A stretch of 64,000 bases of DNA from Bacteroides sp. 519 (GCF_010500955.1 NZ_QVMJ01000021.1:62001-126000); one strand, 5' to 3'. Positions 1 to 8,751 are shown, numbered from the stretch's first letter. A program made the numbers and translations. The notes: generated by a model not told the origin, from the sequence alone.

Positions 1-10
1 GATGGAGTAT

Positions 11-60
11 AAAAAGAAAAAGGAAATACTATGAAATTCCTTTCGCAGTAGTTCCTTTTC
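11..60 (-). terminator. Intrinsic terminator after the AraC-type gene
   Basis: On the minus strand, about 25 bases past the stop of the AraC-type gene, an imperfect hairpin (arms about 18-30 and 48-59) is followed by a T-rich tail. The position and T-tail fit an intrinsic terminator for that gene. Confidence 0.6.
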
Positions 61-82
61 ACTGTCTCGAATTGTGCAATTC

Positions 83-541
83 TTATTTCTTGCTTGCGTG
101 TTTTTTACGATATCCGTTAGGAGTTTCGCCTACATTTTTGTAGAAAGCAGCATAGAAAGACTGGCGGTTGGCAAATCCAACCATTGCACTAATTTCTTCT
201 ACATTTTTATCAGCATATCTCTTATCTGTTAATAAATGCAGAGCATCCTTAACTCTGTATTCGTTTAACAGGCACGAGTAGTTCATTCCAAAACGTGAAT
301 TTACTACTGCCGATAAATAACGTGTGTTGGTTTTGAGCTCCTTTGCTAAATCTTTAGCAGAATAGTTGGGGTCTCTGTACTTCTTTTCAACAACTACAAT
401 GTTCAAGATTTTGTCGTACAATTCGTCTGCCAATTCTGGTCTGATTAAAGATCTGTAAGCAGCTTTTTTCTCCTTCTTCTCCCTTAAATTGTAAGGGCGT
501 TTTTTTGGAGCATCCTGGTTTTTGTTTTCTAAATCACTCAT
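83..541 (-). CDS. AraC-family helix-turn-helix protein
   Basis: A 152-residue DNA-binding protein with a charged N-terminus (about 1-35) and an AraC/XylS-type double helix-turn-helix. The first HTH is around SAKDLAKELKTNTRYLSAVV and the second around EEISAMVGFANRQSFYAAFY, followed by the family's closing pattern GETPNGYRKKH. There is no separate ligand-binding or receiver domain, so it resembles the free-standing AraC C-terminal domains common in Bacteroidales. It probably acts as a transcription regulator, but its target cannot be read from the sequence. A hairpin terminator follows it. The call is firm for the fold and open for the role. Confidence 0.85.
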   Translation of the reverse strand: MSDLENKNQDAPKKRPYNLREKKEKKAAYRSLIRPELADELYDKILNIVVVEKKYRDPNYSAKDLAKELKTNTRYLSAVVNSRFGMNYSCLLNEYRVKDALHLLTDKRYADKNVEEISAMVGFANRQSFYAAFYKNVGETPNGYRKKHASKK

Positions 542-964
542 TGAATAATTAACTGGTTAGTATAAAATAATACTCGTAAATACTCTGTTTCTTTTATGAA
601 TTATTTAATGATACAAACTTCGTGTATTTTTTTTTAATGTGCAACTTTTTGGTGTGTTTTTTTTCTTAACGATCGATAAAAAAAACTTTGAACAATGAAC
701 AAAACAATAATTGAAGCGTTTTATTGGGTTATTCCAAAAACATTGTTACATCTTGCAGGTGCTATTATCTTCCTCTTAAATGCCTTATAACAGGATAAAC
801 AGTTAAGACGAACGAGGTTAAAATAATCTTTTGAAGACTAATGTGTTAGGGGTAACTTCGCTTATTTTTATATCTATATTTTAGTTGAGCCGAAGCCTGT
901 TTTAATAATAAGCGGGCATTTAATCGTACACACAGGTAAGGCAAATTTATCCTTTAGCTATTCG
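542..964. other. 423-bp gap with one tiny ORF
   Basis: This AT-rich gap lies between the start of the AraC-type gene and the stop of the TPR gene. Apart from a possible 31-residue hydrophobic ORF at 695-790 I see no RNA gene, repeat array or clear terminator in it. Confidence 0.4.
695..790 (+). CDS. Possible 31-residue membrane peptide
   Basis: ATG-initiated ORF of 31 codons reading MNKTIIEAFYWVIPKT, then LLHLAGAIIFLLNAL. The C-terminal half is a plausible short transmembrane helix. It is divergent from the AraC-type gene. I see no ribosome site or clear promoter and recognise no family, so it may be a chance ORF. The amino-acid make-up is what makes it worth listing. Confidence 0.2.
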   Translation: MNKTIIEAFYWVIPKTLLHLAGAIIFLLNAL

Positions 965-1798
965 TTAACGACATTTCTGTAGTTGTTCGCTTAATTCTGA
1001 TTTTGGAATACCTAAAGAAATTGCCCGTTCAAAATCTTGTTTCGCTAATTTCTTTTTGTTTTGATGAAGATATAATTCGCCACGGTAGATGTATGCATCG
1101 GGCGATTCGGGATTTATACGGATGGCTTCTTCTAAATCAATCAAAGCTACATCTAATAGTTCCATGTCTATTTCAATTCCGGCCTTCATCATATATAAGG
1201 TAGCATCTTGAGGAAATTCAATTAGCATTCTATTTAATATATCGAGTGCCTCGGTGTACTTTTTTTCTTTTTGATTGAGCGATACCAACCCCAATCTTCC
1301 TGAATAATGAAGAGGGGCTTCTTTTAATAAACGGTCGTAATCTAAACGGGCAGCATTAAAATCTCTGCGTGTAATGTAGATATAAGCACGCATAAGTAGG
1401 GCTTCGACATTTGTTTTTTCCAGGTCGAGCACCTGGCAGTAGTCAATGTATGCTTTGTTGTTTTTTCCCAACTCCATATTTACTGTAGCACGGTTTAGTA
1501 ATATAGGTATGGTGAAGGGGGCAATATTTAAAGCATAAGTAAATGATTCTTCGGCAGCTTCGTATTTACCCATTCGCTGCTGAATGATTCCGATATTAGA
1601 AAAAAGCATTGCATTGTGCGGGTCGGTTGGCCGAAGCTTCATGGCTTCCCTAAATGCTTCTTCGGCTTGTAAAAGGCTATCTTTTTCCATTAAATCTATG
1701 CCGCGTTCCGATAGTTCCTGATAGGTTTGTGCAAAAACCGACAACGATAATGATGCAACTGCCAACAATGTAAATACCAGTTTTTTTATTGATTGCAT
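965..1798 (-). CDS. Secreted tetratricopeptide-repeat protein
   Basis: A 277-residue protein with an N-terminal signal peptide (about 1-23, ending SVFAQ) followed by roughly seven TPR units. Typical TPR positions are visible, for example EAFREAMKLRPTDPHNAMLF, AAEESFTYALNIAP and DLEEAIRINPESPDAYIYRG. TPR arrays bind other proteins, so it is likely a periplasmic scaffold, with partner unknown. A -7-like box (CAAATATA on the plus strand at 1823-1830) lies just before the start. No operon partner is visible. Confidence 0.8.
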   Translation of the reverse strand: MQSIKKLVFTLLAVASLSLSVFAQTYQELSERGIDLMEKDSLLQAEEAFREAMKLRPTDPHNAMLFSNIGIIQQRMGKYEAAEESFTYALNIAPFTIPILLNRATVNMELGKNNKAYIDYCQVLDLEKTNVEALLMRAYIYITRRDFNAARLDYDRLLKEAPLHYSGRLGLVSLNQKEKKYTEALDILNRMLIEFPQDATLYMMKAGIEIDMELLDVALIDLEEAIRINPESPDAYIYRGELYLHQNKKKLAKQDFERAISLGIPKSELSEQLQKCR

Positions 1799-1931
1799 GG
1801 TTTGTAAATATTATAATTGCGGCAAATATAGAAAAAATGCGTATTTAAACTAGCACAATGCCATTATATTTGTATTAATATAGAAGTTTTTTTGCATTTT
1901 ATCTATCATTAATCATCTGTTACAGTAGTAT

Positions 1932-1990
1932 AGAATGGAAGGAGTTATCGCTTCGCTAGGAGTTAAAGGAGTTAAAGTTTTAGATGCTCT
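1932..1990. repeat. 59-bp copy of the GGAGTTA-type repeat
   Basis: This segment matches the reverse complement of 13417-13475 with one mismatch in 59 bp. The other copy is one arm of a palindrome between the surface-repeat gene and the acyl-CoA ligase gene. Here only one arm is present, so it is a half-element. Confidence 0.8.
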
Positions 1991-2003
1991 GAAGTAATCC
2001 AAG

Positions 2004-2103
2004 CTATATAGAAGAGCAGTCCCGGTCTATATAGCATTGACCCCTCGGTCTATATAGAACAAGGATGCTCAGCTATATAGCTTGAGGATGCTCGTCTATA
2101 TAG
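2004..2103. repeat. Tandem array, five units, 23-bp period
   Basis: The self-complementary octamer CTATATAG starts at 2004, 2027, 2050, 2073 and 2096, an exact 23-bp spacing. The 15 bases between copies vary but fall into two pairs (endings CCCGG/CCTCGG and GGATGCTC). It is followed at once by a second array of different sequence at 2118-2211. The function is unknown. It is one of six arrays of similar shape in the window. Confidence 0.85.
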
Positions 2104-2117
2104 AAAGATATTTTACT

Positions 2118-2211
2118 TGCATTAGAACTTCTGTTGTTTTGCATCAAAACGATGATCGAACTGCATTAAAACTGTGCTTGTTTTGCATCATAATTGTGTT
2201 CGTTTTTGTAT
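2118..2211. repeat. Tandem array, five units, about 22-bp period
   Basis: The word TGCAT (last copy TGTAT) begins at 2118, 2140, 2162, 2184 and 2207, a 22-bp period with one 23-bp step. One unit contains the dyad TTTTG-cat-CAAAA. It directly follows the CTATATAG array. The rest of the gap (2212-2461) is AT- or purine-rich and I see no gene in it. Confidence 0.75.
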
Positions 2212-2461
2212 CTAAAAAGTGTTAAACACAACTCTGTAACAACAAAAATAACACCTGTTAACAAGTTTGATAATCCAACACAAAAAGCCACCATTCTATT
2301 TGATACATAGAGTATAAGCCTTGTTTTATATCTGCAAAAAAAGAAACAGATGGCAGAAAAAAGGGATAGCAACCCTATAACAAAAGAAGAGAAAAGAAGA
2401 GAAAAGAAAAGAAAACAGCAGAAGAAAAAGAAAAAGAAAAAGAAACTGCTGCTGCTGTTGA

Positions 2462-2586
<125 letters not shown>

Positions 2587-2713
2587 ATTCATTTTTATGC
2601 AAAAAACATTCAAACTAATTGAGGAAATATTTCTCTATTTATCAATAAATCATTTACTTTGTGCTGATTTTTAGGAAATGATACACTATTGATTAAAACT
2701 AATTTATATTGTT

Positions 2714-3118
2714 ATGAAGATTTCACACATTGAGCATTTGGGAATTGCGGTTAATAGCATTGAAGAGGCACTTCCTTATTACGAAAATGTATTAGGACTC
2801 AAATGCTACAACATCGAAACTGTTGAAGACCAGAAAGTGAAAACAGCCTTTCTTAAAGTAGGCGACACAAAGATTGAATTGCTAGAGCCAACTAGCCCTG
2901 AAAGCACAATCGCCAAGTATCTTGAAAACAAAGGTCCTGGTGTTCATCACATAGCATTTGCTGTTGCAGATGGTGTTGCCAATGCATTGGCCGAAGCAGA
3001 AGGAAATGGCATCCGCTTGATTGACAAAGCACCACGCAAAGGAGCTGAAGGACTGAATATTGCATTCCTGCATCCAAAGTCAACACAAGGAGTATTAACG
3101 GAGTTATGCGAACAATAA
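2714..3118 (+). CDS. mce: Methylmalonyl-CoA epimerase
   Basis: A 134-residue protein of the vicinal-oxygen-chelate fold, the usual length for this enzyme. It starts with MKISHIEHLGIAV and carries the family's metal-ligand pattern: H near residue 8 (IEHLGIAV), a Gln/Glu in the first half, HHIAF near residue 79, and a C-terminal Glu (VLTELCEQ). It interconverts the R and S forms of methylmalonyl-CoA. It sits first in a row with the methylmalonyl-CoA decarboxylase genes, which fits the succinate-to-propionate route. An 81-bp palindromic repeat separates it from the carboxyltransferase gene. Confidence 0.93.
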   Translation: MKISHIEHLGIAVNSIEEALPYYENVLGLKCYNIETVEDQKVKTAFLKVGDTKIELLEPTSPESTIAKYLENKGPGVHHIAFAVADGVANALAEAEGNGIRLIDKAPRKGAEGLNIAFLHPKSTQGVLTELCEQ

Positions 3119-3120
3119 TA

Positions 3121-3201
3121 TGCTAATGTGCCAAATATGCCAATGTGCTAATTAATATAGCTAACAACCGTGCGCAGCTAATTGGCACATTGGCATATTA
3201 G
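3121..3201. repeat. Palindrome of GCCAATGTG words
   Basis: The left arm repeats words like GCCAATGTG and GCTAAT. The right arm is the reverse complement (GGCACATTGGCATATTAG). The loop side carries TGCGCAGCTAATT, also seen at 32408-32539. It lies between mce and mmdA. Confidence 0.8.
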
Positions 3202-3248
3202 TCGCATTATCAAATTAAAATATTATTAAATTCTTAAATATAAAACCA

Positions 3249-4802
3249 ATGAGTAACCAACTTGAAAAAGTAAGAGAGCTTATTGAGCTACGTACTAAAG
3301 CACGTTTAGGTGGTGGCGAAAAAGCTATTGAAAAACAACACGCAAAAGGCAAATACACAGCACGCGAACGTATTGCTATGCTTTTGGACGAAGGTTCTTT
3401 TGAAGAACTGGATATGTTTGTTGAACACAGATGTACTAACTTCGGACAAGAAAAAAAACATTTCCTTGGTGATGGTGTAGTAACCGGATATGGTACCATC
3501 GAAGGAAGATTAGTGTATGTTTTTGCACAGGACTTCACCGTATTTGGTGGTTCACTGTCGGAAACCATGTCACTGAAAATATGTAAAGTAATGGACATGG
3601 CAATGAAGATGGGTGCCCCGGTTATTGGTATCAACGACTCGGGTGGTGCTCGTATTCAAGAAGGTATTAATGCCCTTGCAGGATATGCCGAAATATTCCA
3701 GCGCAATATCATGGCATCGGGTGTGGTTCCACAAATTTCGGGAATCTTTGGCCCATGTGCCGGTGGTGCTGTATATTCTCCTGCACTTACCGATTTCACT
3801 TTAATGACAGAAGGTACTTCATACATGTTCTTAACCGGTCCTAAGGTGGTAAAAACCGTAACCGGCGAAGATGTTACACAAGAAGAGTTAGGAGGCGCAA
3901 GCGTACACGCAACCAAATCGGGGGTTACTCATTTTACTGCAACTACCGAAGAAGAAGGTTTGCAAATGATACGTCGTTTGCTTAGTTTCCTTCCACAAAA
4001 CAACCTGGAAGAAGCCCCAATTCTTAACTGTACCGACCCTATTGACCGCTTAGAAGATTCGTTAAACGACATCATTCCTGATAGCCCTAATAAGCCTTAC
4101 GATATGTACGAAGTAATTGGTGCTATCGTTGATAACGGCGAATTTATGGAAGTACAACCCGATTATGCAAAGAACATTATCATTGGTTTTGCCCGTTTTA
4201 ACGGACAATCGGTTGGTGTTGTTGCTAATCAGCCTAAATATCTTGCTGGTGTACTCGATAGCAATGCTTCGCGTAAAAGTGCACGTTTTGTACGTTTCTG
4301 CGATGCATTCAACATTCCTTTGGTTACCCTTGTTGACGTTCCGGGATTCTTACCAGGAACAGGACAGGAGTACAACGGTGTAATTCTTCATGGTGCTAAG
4401 CTGCTTTATGCTTATGGCGAAGCTACTGTTCCTAAAGTAACAGTTACCTTGCGTAAGTCGTATGGTGGTTCGCACATTGTAATGAGCTGTAAACAACTTC
4501 GTGGTGATATGAACTACGCATGGCCTACTTCCGAAATTGCAGTTATGGGTGGTGCAGGTGCTGTTGAGGTATTGTATGCACGCGAAGCCAAAGAAGCTGC
4601 CGATCCGGCTGCATTTATGGCTGAAAAAGAAGCTGAATACACTAAATTGTTTGCTAACCCTTACAATGCAGCTAAATACGGTTATATCGACGATGTTATT
4701 GAACCAAGAAATACTCGTTTCCGTATTATCCGCGCATTGCAACAACTGCAAACTAAAAAATTGTTGAACCCAGCTAAGAAGCACGGTAATATTCCATTGT
4801 AA
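3249..4802 (+). CDS. mmdA: Methylmalonyl-CoA decarboxylase carboxyltransferase subunit
   Basis: A 517-residue carboxyltransferase of the crotonase-like acyl-CoA carboxylase family, full length for MmdA/PccB. The N-terminal half has the acyl-CoA-binding loop INDSGGARIQEG (near residue 131). The C-terminal half has VPGFLPGTGQEYNG (near 365) and the glycine-rich AVMGGAGAVEVLY. It transfers the carboxyl group of methylmalonyl-CoA to the biotin carrier. Its neighbours (OadG-like, biotin carrier and membrane beta subunit) point to a Na+-pumping decarboxylase. A propionyl-CoA carboxylase is the less likely alternative because no biotin carboxylase gene is present here. Confidence 0.92.
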   Translation: MSNQLEKVRELIELRTKARLGGGEKAIEKQHAKGKYTARERIAMLLDEGSFEELDMFVEHRCTNFGQEKKHFLGDGVVTGYGTIEGRLVYVFAQDFTVFGGSLSETMSLKICKVMDMAMKMGAPVIGINDSGGARIQEGINALAGYAEIFQRNIMASGVVPQISGIFGPCAGGAVYSPALTDFTLMTEGTSYMFLTGPKVVKTVTGEDVTQEELGGASVHATKSGVTHFTATTEEEGLQMIRRLLSFLPQNNLEEAPILNCTDPIDRLEDSLNDIIPDSPNKPYDMYEVIGAIVDNGEFMEVQPDYAKNIIIGFARFNGQSVGVVANQPKYLAGVLDSNASRKSARFVRFCDAFNIPLVTLVDVPGFLPGTGQEYNGVILHGAKLLYAYGEATVPKVTVTLRKSYGGSHIVMSCKQLRGDMNYAWPTSEIAVMGGAGAVEVLYAREAKEAADPAAFMAEKEAEYTKLFANPYNAAKYGYIDDVIEPRNTRFRIIRALQQLQTKKLLNPAKKHGNIPL

Positions 4803-4807
4803 TAAAG

Positions 4808-4897
4808 TAATGAGCAATGAGTAATGGGTAATGAGTTTTTTCCCAAACTACATCACTTATTACTTAAAACTCAAAACTCAAAACTCAAAACTTTAAA
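4808..4897. repeat. Imperfect palindrome of AATGAGT/ACTCAAA words
   Basis: The left arm repeats AATGAGT-like words, the right arm ACTCAAA-like words, with a short loop. It belongs to the same word style as other palindromes in the window but lacks the CGATGCCGCATGG centre. It fills the gap between mmdA and the OadG-like gene. Confidence 0.6.
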
Positions 4898-4900
4898 AGT

Positions 4901-5815
4901 ATGAATAAAAAAAGAATTGGAATATTTATTGCGTTGGTTGTAGCAGCTTTTATGGGTATTCAGGCCCAAGGTGCTAAGAGTCTCCGTATAAATGAAATCC
5001 TGGTAGTTAATGAAGAAAACTTTCAGGACGATTATGGGCTTCATAGTGCATGGGTTGAAATATTCAATACATCGTTTGCTTCTGTAAACATTGGTGGTTG
5101 TTACCTTACCGACGATTTAAATAATCCTACAAAATATTCTATTCCAAAGGGAGATGTGTTAACGCTGATCAAACCGCGTCAACATCTATTGTTCTGGGCC
5201 GATGCTAAACCATCAAGAGGAACTTTCCATCTTAATTTTAAATTAGATCCCAATAAGGCGAATACAATTGCCCTGTTCGACTCGAATGGTAAAGATTTGA
5301 TTGACTCGGTTACTATTCCGGCCGGCCAAGTTGCCGATCAGTCGTGGGCACGAGTAGAAGATGGTAGTACCGAATGGGTACAAAAAGGAGGAAACAACAG
5401 TAGCTATGTTACTCCAAGTACCAATAATATGACTTTGGATAAGAACGATAAAATCGAAAAGTTCAAAGAACATGATGCTTCGGGTATCGGTATGGCATTA
5501 ACTGCAATGAGTGTTGTGTTTTCCGGATTATTAATCTTATTCTTAGCATTCAAGTTTGTAGGTAATACTGCCGTTAAGATGGGTAAACGCAATGCAATGA
5601 AAGTGCATGGAATTACTGATAAAGCCGAAGCTAAAGAACAAAAATTTGGTCAACGTGCCGGCGAAGAGTTTGCAGCAATTTCTATGGCAATGCACGAATA
5701 CTTTGAAGATGTACACGACTTTGAAGATATGATTATTACAATCAACAAAGTTAAGCGTACTTACTCGCCATGGAGTTCGAAGATTTACACATTGCGCGAA
5801 ACACCTAGAAAATAA
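4901..5815 (+). CDS. Lamin-tail/OadG fusion, decarboxylase small subunit
   Basis: A 304-residue protein with three parts: a signal peptide (about 1-22), an exported lamin-tail-like beta domain (about 25-160, e.g. LRINEILVVNEENFQDDYG and HSAWVEIFNTS), and one transmembrane helix (about 195-222) with a charged cytoplasmic tail. The last part fits OadG/gamma-delta subunits, which anchor and assemble Na+-pumping decarboxylases. The usual OadG is about 80-120 residues, so the exported domain is an addition. I believe this fusion recurs in Bacteroidales. It sits between the carboxyltransferase and biotin-carrier genes. Confidence 0.8.
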   Translation: MNKKRIGIFIALVVAAFMGIQAQGAKSLRINEILVVNEENFQDDYGLHSAWVEIFNTSFASVNIGGCYLTDDLNNPTKYSIPKGDVLTLIKPRQHLLFWADAKPSRGTFHLNFKLDPNKANTIALFDSNGKDLIDSVTIPAGQVADQSWARVEDGSTEWVQKGGNNSSYVTPSTNNMTLDKNDKIEKFKEHDASGIGMALTAMSVVFSGLLILFLAFKFVGNTAVKMGKRNAMKVHGITDKAEAKEQKFGQRAGEEFAAISMAMHEYFEDVHDFEDMIITINKVKRTYSPWSSKIYTLRETPRK

Positions 5816-5822
5816 TAAAATC

Positions 5823-5913
5823 GAGAATAAAGAATTGAGAAGTAAGAAGTTAAGAATAAAACGCTTGCTTACTACTTACTGATAAATTCTAAATTCTAAA
5901 TTCTAATTTTAAG
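5823..5913. repeat. Word-repeat palindrome between decarboxylase genes
   Basis: The left part holds AAGAATTGAGAAGTAAGAAG-like words and the right part TTCTAAATTCTAAATTCTAA. It is a loose inverted repeat, less regular than its relatives elsewhere in the window. Confidence 0.5.
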
Positions 5914-5917
5914 AACA

Positions 5918-6349
5918 ATGAAAGAATATAAATATAAAATTAATGGCAACCCGTACAACGTGGTAATAAAAGAGGTTGAAGGTAATCTGGCCCATGTTGA
6001 AGTTAACGGTACTCCTTATAAAGTAGAACTGGAAACTCCGGCTCCTGTAGCAGCGAAGAAAATAACACGTCCTGCAGCACCTCCCAAAACACAAAGTGGT
6101 GCTCCGGTTGTTTCATCTGCACCCAAAGCAGCTAAGAAAGATGGAGTTAAATCACCATTGCCAGGTGTAATCCTTGATATCAAAGTTAAGGAAGGAGACG
6201 AAGTGAAAAAAGGACAAACTGTTATCATACTCGAAGCCATGAAGATGGAAAACAATATCAATGCGCATAGAGATGGTAAAGTAGCATCTATTAATGTAAA
6301 ATCAGGAGATTCTGTATTGGAAGGTGCAGACCTCATAATCATTGAATAA
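5918..6349 (+). CDS. mmdC: Biotin carboxyl carrier subunit of the decarboxylase
   Basis: A 143-residue biotin carrier. The N-terminal part (about 1-45) resembles the OadA/MmdC docking region, followed by an Ala/Pro/Lys-rich linker (about 46-75) and a biotinyl domain at the C-terminus. The biotin site is EAMKMEN, with Lys at residue 109. It shuttles CO2 between the carboxyltransferase and the membrane beta subunit. The next gene starts two bases after its stop, so the two are surely cotranscribed. Confidence 0.93.
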   Translation: MKEYKYKINGNPYNVVIKEVEGNLAHVEVNGTPYKVELETPAPVAAKKITRPAAPPKTQSGAPVVSSAPKAAKKDGVKSPLPGVILDIKVKEGDEVKKGQTVIILEAMKMENNINAHRDGKVASINVKSGDSVLEGADLIIIE

Positions 6350-6351
6350 TT

Positions 6352-7512
6352 ATGGGAGATTTCTTTTCTTTTTTAAGTAGTAACCTGGTTGATTTCTGGC
6401 AATTTACAGGATTCGCCAATGCTACATATCAACACCTCATAATGATTGTAGTCGGGCTGGTATTTATTTATCTGGCTGTGGCTAAGGAATTTGAGCCCAT
6501 GCTGCTAATCCCCATCGGGTTTGGTATGCTTATTGGTAATATTCCGTTTAATCTGGATGCTGGGTTGAATGTAGGTATTTATGAAGAAGGCTCCGTACTT
6601 AACATTTTATATCAGGGGGTAACCTCTGGTTGGTATCCGCCACTCATATTTTTGGGCATTGGGGCAATGACCGACTTCTCGGCACTTATTTCCAATCCTA
6701 AATTAATGTTGATTGGTGCTGCTGCACAATTTGGTATATTCGGTGCTTATATTATAGCTTTATTATTGGGCTTTGAACCAAATCAGGCTGGTGCTATTGG
6801 TATTATTGGTGGTGCCGATGGTCCTACAGCGATCTTCTTATCATCTAAGCTTGCTCCTAACCTGATGGGTGCAATTGCAGTATCGGCTTATTCGTATATG
6901 GCTTTGGTACCTGTAATTCAACCTCCTATTATGCGTTGGCTAACAACCGATAAGGAAAGAGTTATCCGCATGAAACCTCCCCGTGTTGTTTCGCATACCG
7001 AGAAAGTAATATTCCCTATTATCGGTATGTTGCTTACTTGTTTCCTTGTACCTTCGGGTTTGCCATTGTTGGGTATGCTTTTCTTTGGTAACTTACTGAA
7101 AGAAAGTGGTGTTACACGTCGTTTGGCAAACACAGCAAGTGGTCCGTTGATTGATACTATCACCATCTTGTTAGGATTAACTGTGGGTGCTTCTACTCAG
7201 GCTTCTCAATTCCTTACCTTAGATTCAATCTTGATCTTTGGTCTTGGTGCAGTATCTTTCGTTATTGCTACAGCATCGGGAGTATTGTTTGTGAAGTTCT
7301 TCAATTTATTCCTGAAGAAAGATAATAAAATCAATCCGCTTATTGGTAATGCCGGGGTGTCTGCCGTACCCGACTCTGCTCGTATTTCGCAGGTTATCGG
7401 TTTGGAATATGATCCAACCAACTACTTGTTAATGCATGCTATGGGTCCTAACGTTGCAGGTGTAATCGGTTCGGCTGTTGCTGCCGGTATCTTGCTCGGA
7501 TTCTTGATTTAA
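6352..7512 (+). CDS. mmdB: Na+-pumping decarboxylase beta subunit
   Basis: A 386-residue multi-span membrane protein of the OadB/MmdB/GcdB family. It carries the conserved GGADGPTAIF (near residue 152), with the Asp used in Na+ and proton movement in this family, and a conserved C-terminal region AMGPNVAGVIGSAVAAG. It decarboxylates carboxybiotin and exports Na+. It is slightly shorter than OadB of enterobacteria but complete. It is the last gene of the cluster and is followed by a strong terminator. Confidence 0.94.
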   Translation: MGDFFSFLSSNLVDFWQFTGFANATYQHLIMIVVGLVFIYLAVAKEFEPMLLIPIGFGMLIGNIPFNLDAGLNVGIYEEGSVLNILYQGVTSGWYPPLIFLGIGAMTDFSALISNPKLMLIGAAAQFGIFGAYIIALLLGFEPNQAGAIGIIGGADGPTAIFLSSKLAPNLMGAIAVSAYSYMALVPVIQPPIMRWLTTDKERVIRMKPPRVVSHTEKVIFPIIGMLLTCFLVPSGLPLLGMLFFGNLLKESGVTRRLANTASGPLIDTITILLGLTVGASTQASQFLTLDSILIFGLGAVSFVIATASGVLFVKFFNLFLKKDNKINPLIGNAGVSAVPDSARISQVIGLEYDPTNYLLMHAMGPNVAGVIGSAVAAGILLGFLI

Positions 7513-7550
7513 GATTTTATATCGCGACCTCCTAAGGTCAGAATGATTAT

Positions 7551-7590
7551 AACGGCTGTTGTTAGAGATAACAATGGCCGTTTTTCTTTT
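7551..7590 (+). terminator. Intrinsic terminator after mmdB
   Basis: Hairpin with arms 7551-7562 and 7571-7582 (AACGGC... pairing with ...GCCGTT, one wobble) followed by TTTTTCTTTT. It ends the decarboxylase cluster. Confidence 0.85.
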
Positions 7591-7610
7591 TCGTTTGGTT
7601 AGAGGCTGAG

Positions 7611-7981
7611 TTGAACAAAAATAAAAACACAGAGTCACAGAAGCACGGAGCTTTTCCTTGTGCTGAACACAGAGGCTTCGCTTTTACTCAAAAATAGGCC
7701 AACGGCCTTATAGCTTCTAGCGTAGGTCAACGGCCTACGCAATGATGTTACATGAAAATGTGAGGCTGTAGGCCTCGAAGCGTATTTGTATGCAAGCTCC
7801 GAGGCTTACAGCCTCGCATTCCATGTGGTATCCTTCATCGTAGGCCGTTGGCCTACGCTAGAGGCTATTAGGCCGTTGGCCTATTTTGAGTTTTTGAGTA
7901 TTGTACGACAAAAGCGAAGCCTCCGTGTTCAGCACAAGGAAAAGCTCCGTGTTTCTGTGTCTCCGTGTTTTTATTCAATTC
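7611..7981. repeat. ~370-bp nested palindrome
   Basis: The outer arms carry AACACAGAG...AGCTTTTCCTTGTGC words. Inside lie a second arm pair built on AGGCCAACGGCCT/CGTAGGCC and a third built on GAGGCTGTAGGCCTC. The outer arms match the element at 27431-27610 closely, but the inner modules are absent there. This gap (7513-8131) holds no gene I can support. An ORF that can be read across the palindrome is a by-product. Confidence 0.85.
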
Positions 7982-8131
7982 CCCTCTGATTTGAACAAAA
8001 TTGATGAAATATGAATAATACAGGCTAAAAGCATGTTACCTTTTTATCATTTCTTTCTCTTTATAGTAGAAGGCAGTTAGTAAGAGGCGATTTAAGTATT
8101 AGATATATTAATTATTAAACTTGTTTGTATT

Positions 8132-8680
8132 ATGAAAAAAATTATTTCTTTAGTAACTCTCATTATTGCAGTTTGTATTACAGCATCGGCCAATGAACCG
8201 GCATTTACCGCAACTAAAACAGGCGTTGGTCCAATAAAATTAGGTCTTGCTTTTAATAAGATCCCTGCCTCTGTTGATAAACTCTATGACACAATTAAAA
8301 AAGAAGTTGAGGAAAACGAGATGGATGGCGATGTAACCTATGTGAAGTTTACTTTGGGTGATACCCATGTAATGAATGCTTATCTGGATCATAATAATAA
8401 TATTATGTCCATTGAAGTTCTGGGTTCAAATATTAAATCGGCAGGAGGTATTGCTCCGGGCACTAAGCTAAGTGTTCTTTTTCAGAAAGGAGGAAAGGTT
8501 ACAGTTTATAACGACGGAAGCTATGATATGGAACTTAACGGTTATAAATATGAGATCACCGGAATAACTGATGCCGGATTTAAAAAAGTACAAAATAGTT
8601 ATATGACTGGCGCAGAAGCAAAACTAACTGCACGCGATTTTGGAAGCGATGCGGTTGTGGGTAGCTTTGTGATTTTCTAA
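8132..8680 (+). CDS. Secreted protein of unknown function
   Basis: A 182-residue protein with a signal peptide (about 1-20, ending ITASA) followed by a small soluble domain with the segments GVGPIKLGLAFNKIPASVD and GGIAPGTKLSVLFQKGG. I do not recognise the family. Stress-type beta-rich periplasmic domains look similar, but that is only an impression. It stands alone, with the next gene convergent. Confidence 0.65.
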   Translation: MKKIISLVTLIIAVCITASANEPAFTATKTGVGPIKLGLAFNKIPASVDKLYDTIKKEVEENEMDGDVTYVKFTLGDTHVMNAYLDHNNNIMSIEVLGSNIKSAGGIAPGTKLSVLFQKGGKVTVYNDGSYDMELNGYKYEITGITDAGFKKVQNSYMTGAEAKLTARDFGSDAVVGSFVIF

Positions 8681-8703
8681 AATAGACTATAGATTAATGA
8701 TTT

Positions 8704-8745
8704 AAACACAGAGTCACAGAGCAATAATTCTGTTACTCTGTGTTT
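8704..8745. terminator. Hairpin between convergent genes
   Basis: A short CACAGAG-type inverted repeat (AAACACAGAG paired with CTCTGTGTTT) lies between the stops of two convergent genes, where it could end transcription from both sides. It belongs to the same word family as 20124-20208 and 40053-40134. Confidence 0.6.
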
Positions 8746-8751
8746 AACATA

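Noticed and set aside
2004..2211. CRISPR array.
   Set aside because: Units are 22-23 bp with only 8-15 conserved bases and spacers of 7-17 bases, five units at most, and no cas genes in the window.
3215..4817. Minus-strand ORFs opposite mmdA.
   Set aside because: They are antisense shadows with no family features. mmdA is certain.
7786..7989. ORF across the nested palindrome.
   Set aside because: It reads through palindromic repeat modules only, and a like ORF at 27402-27617 arises for the same reason.
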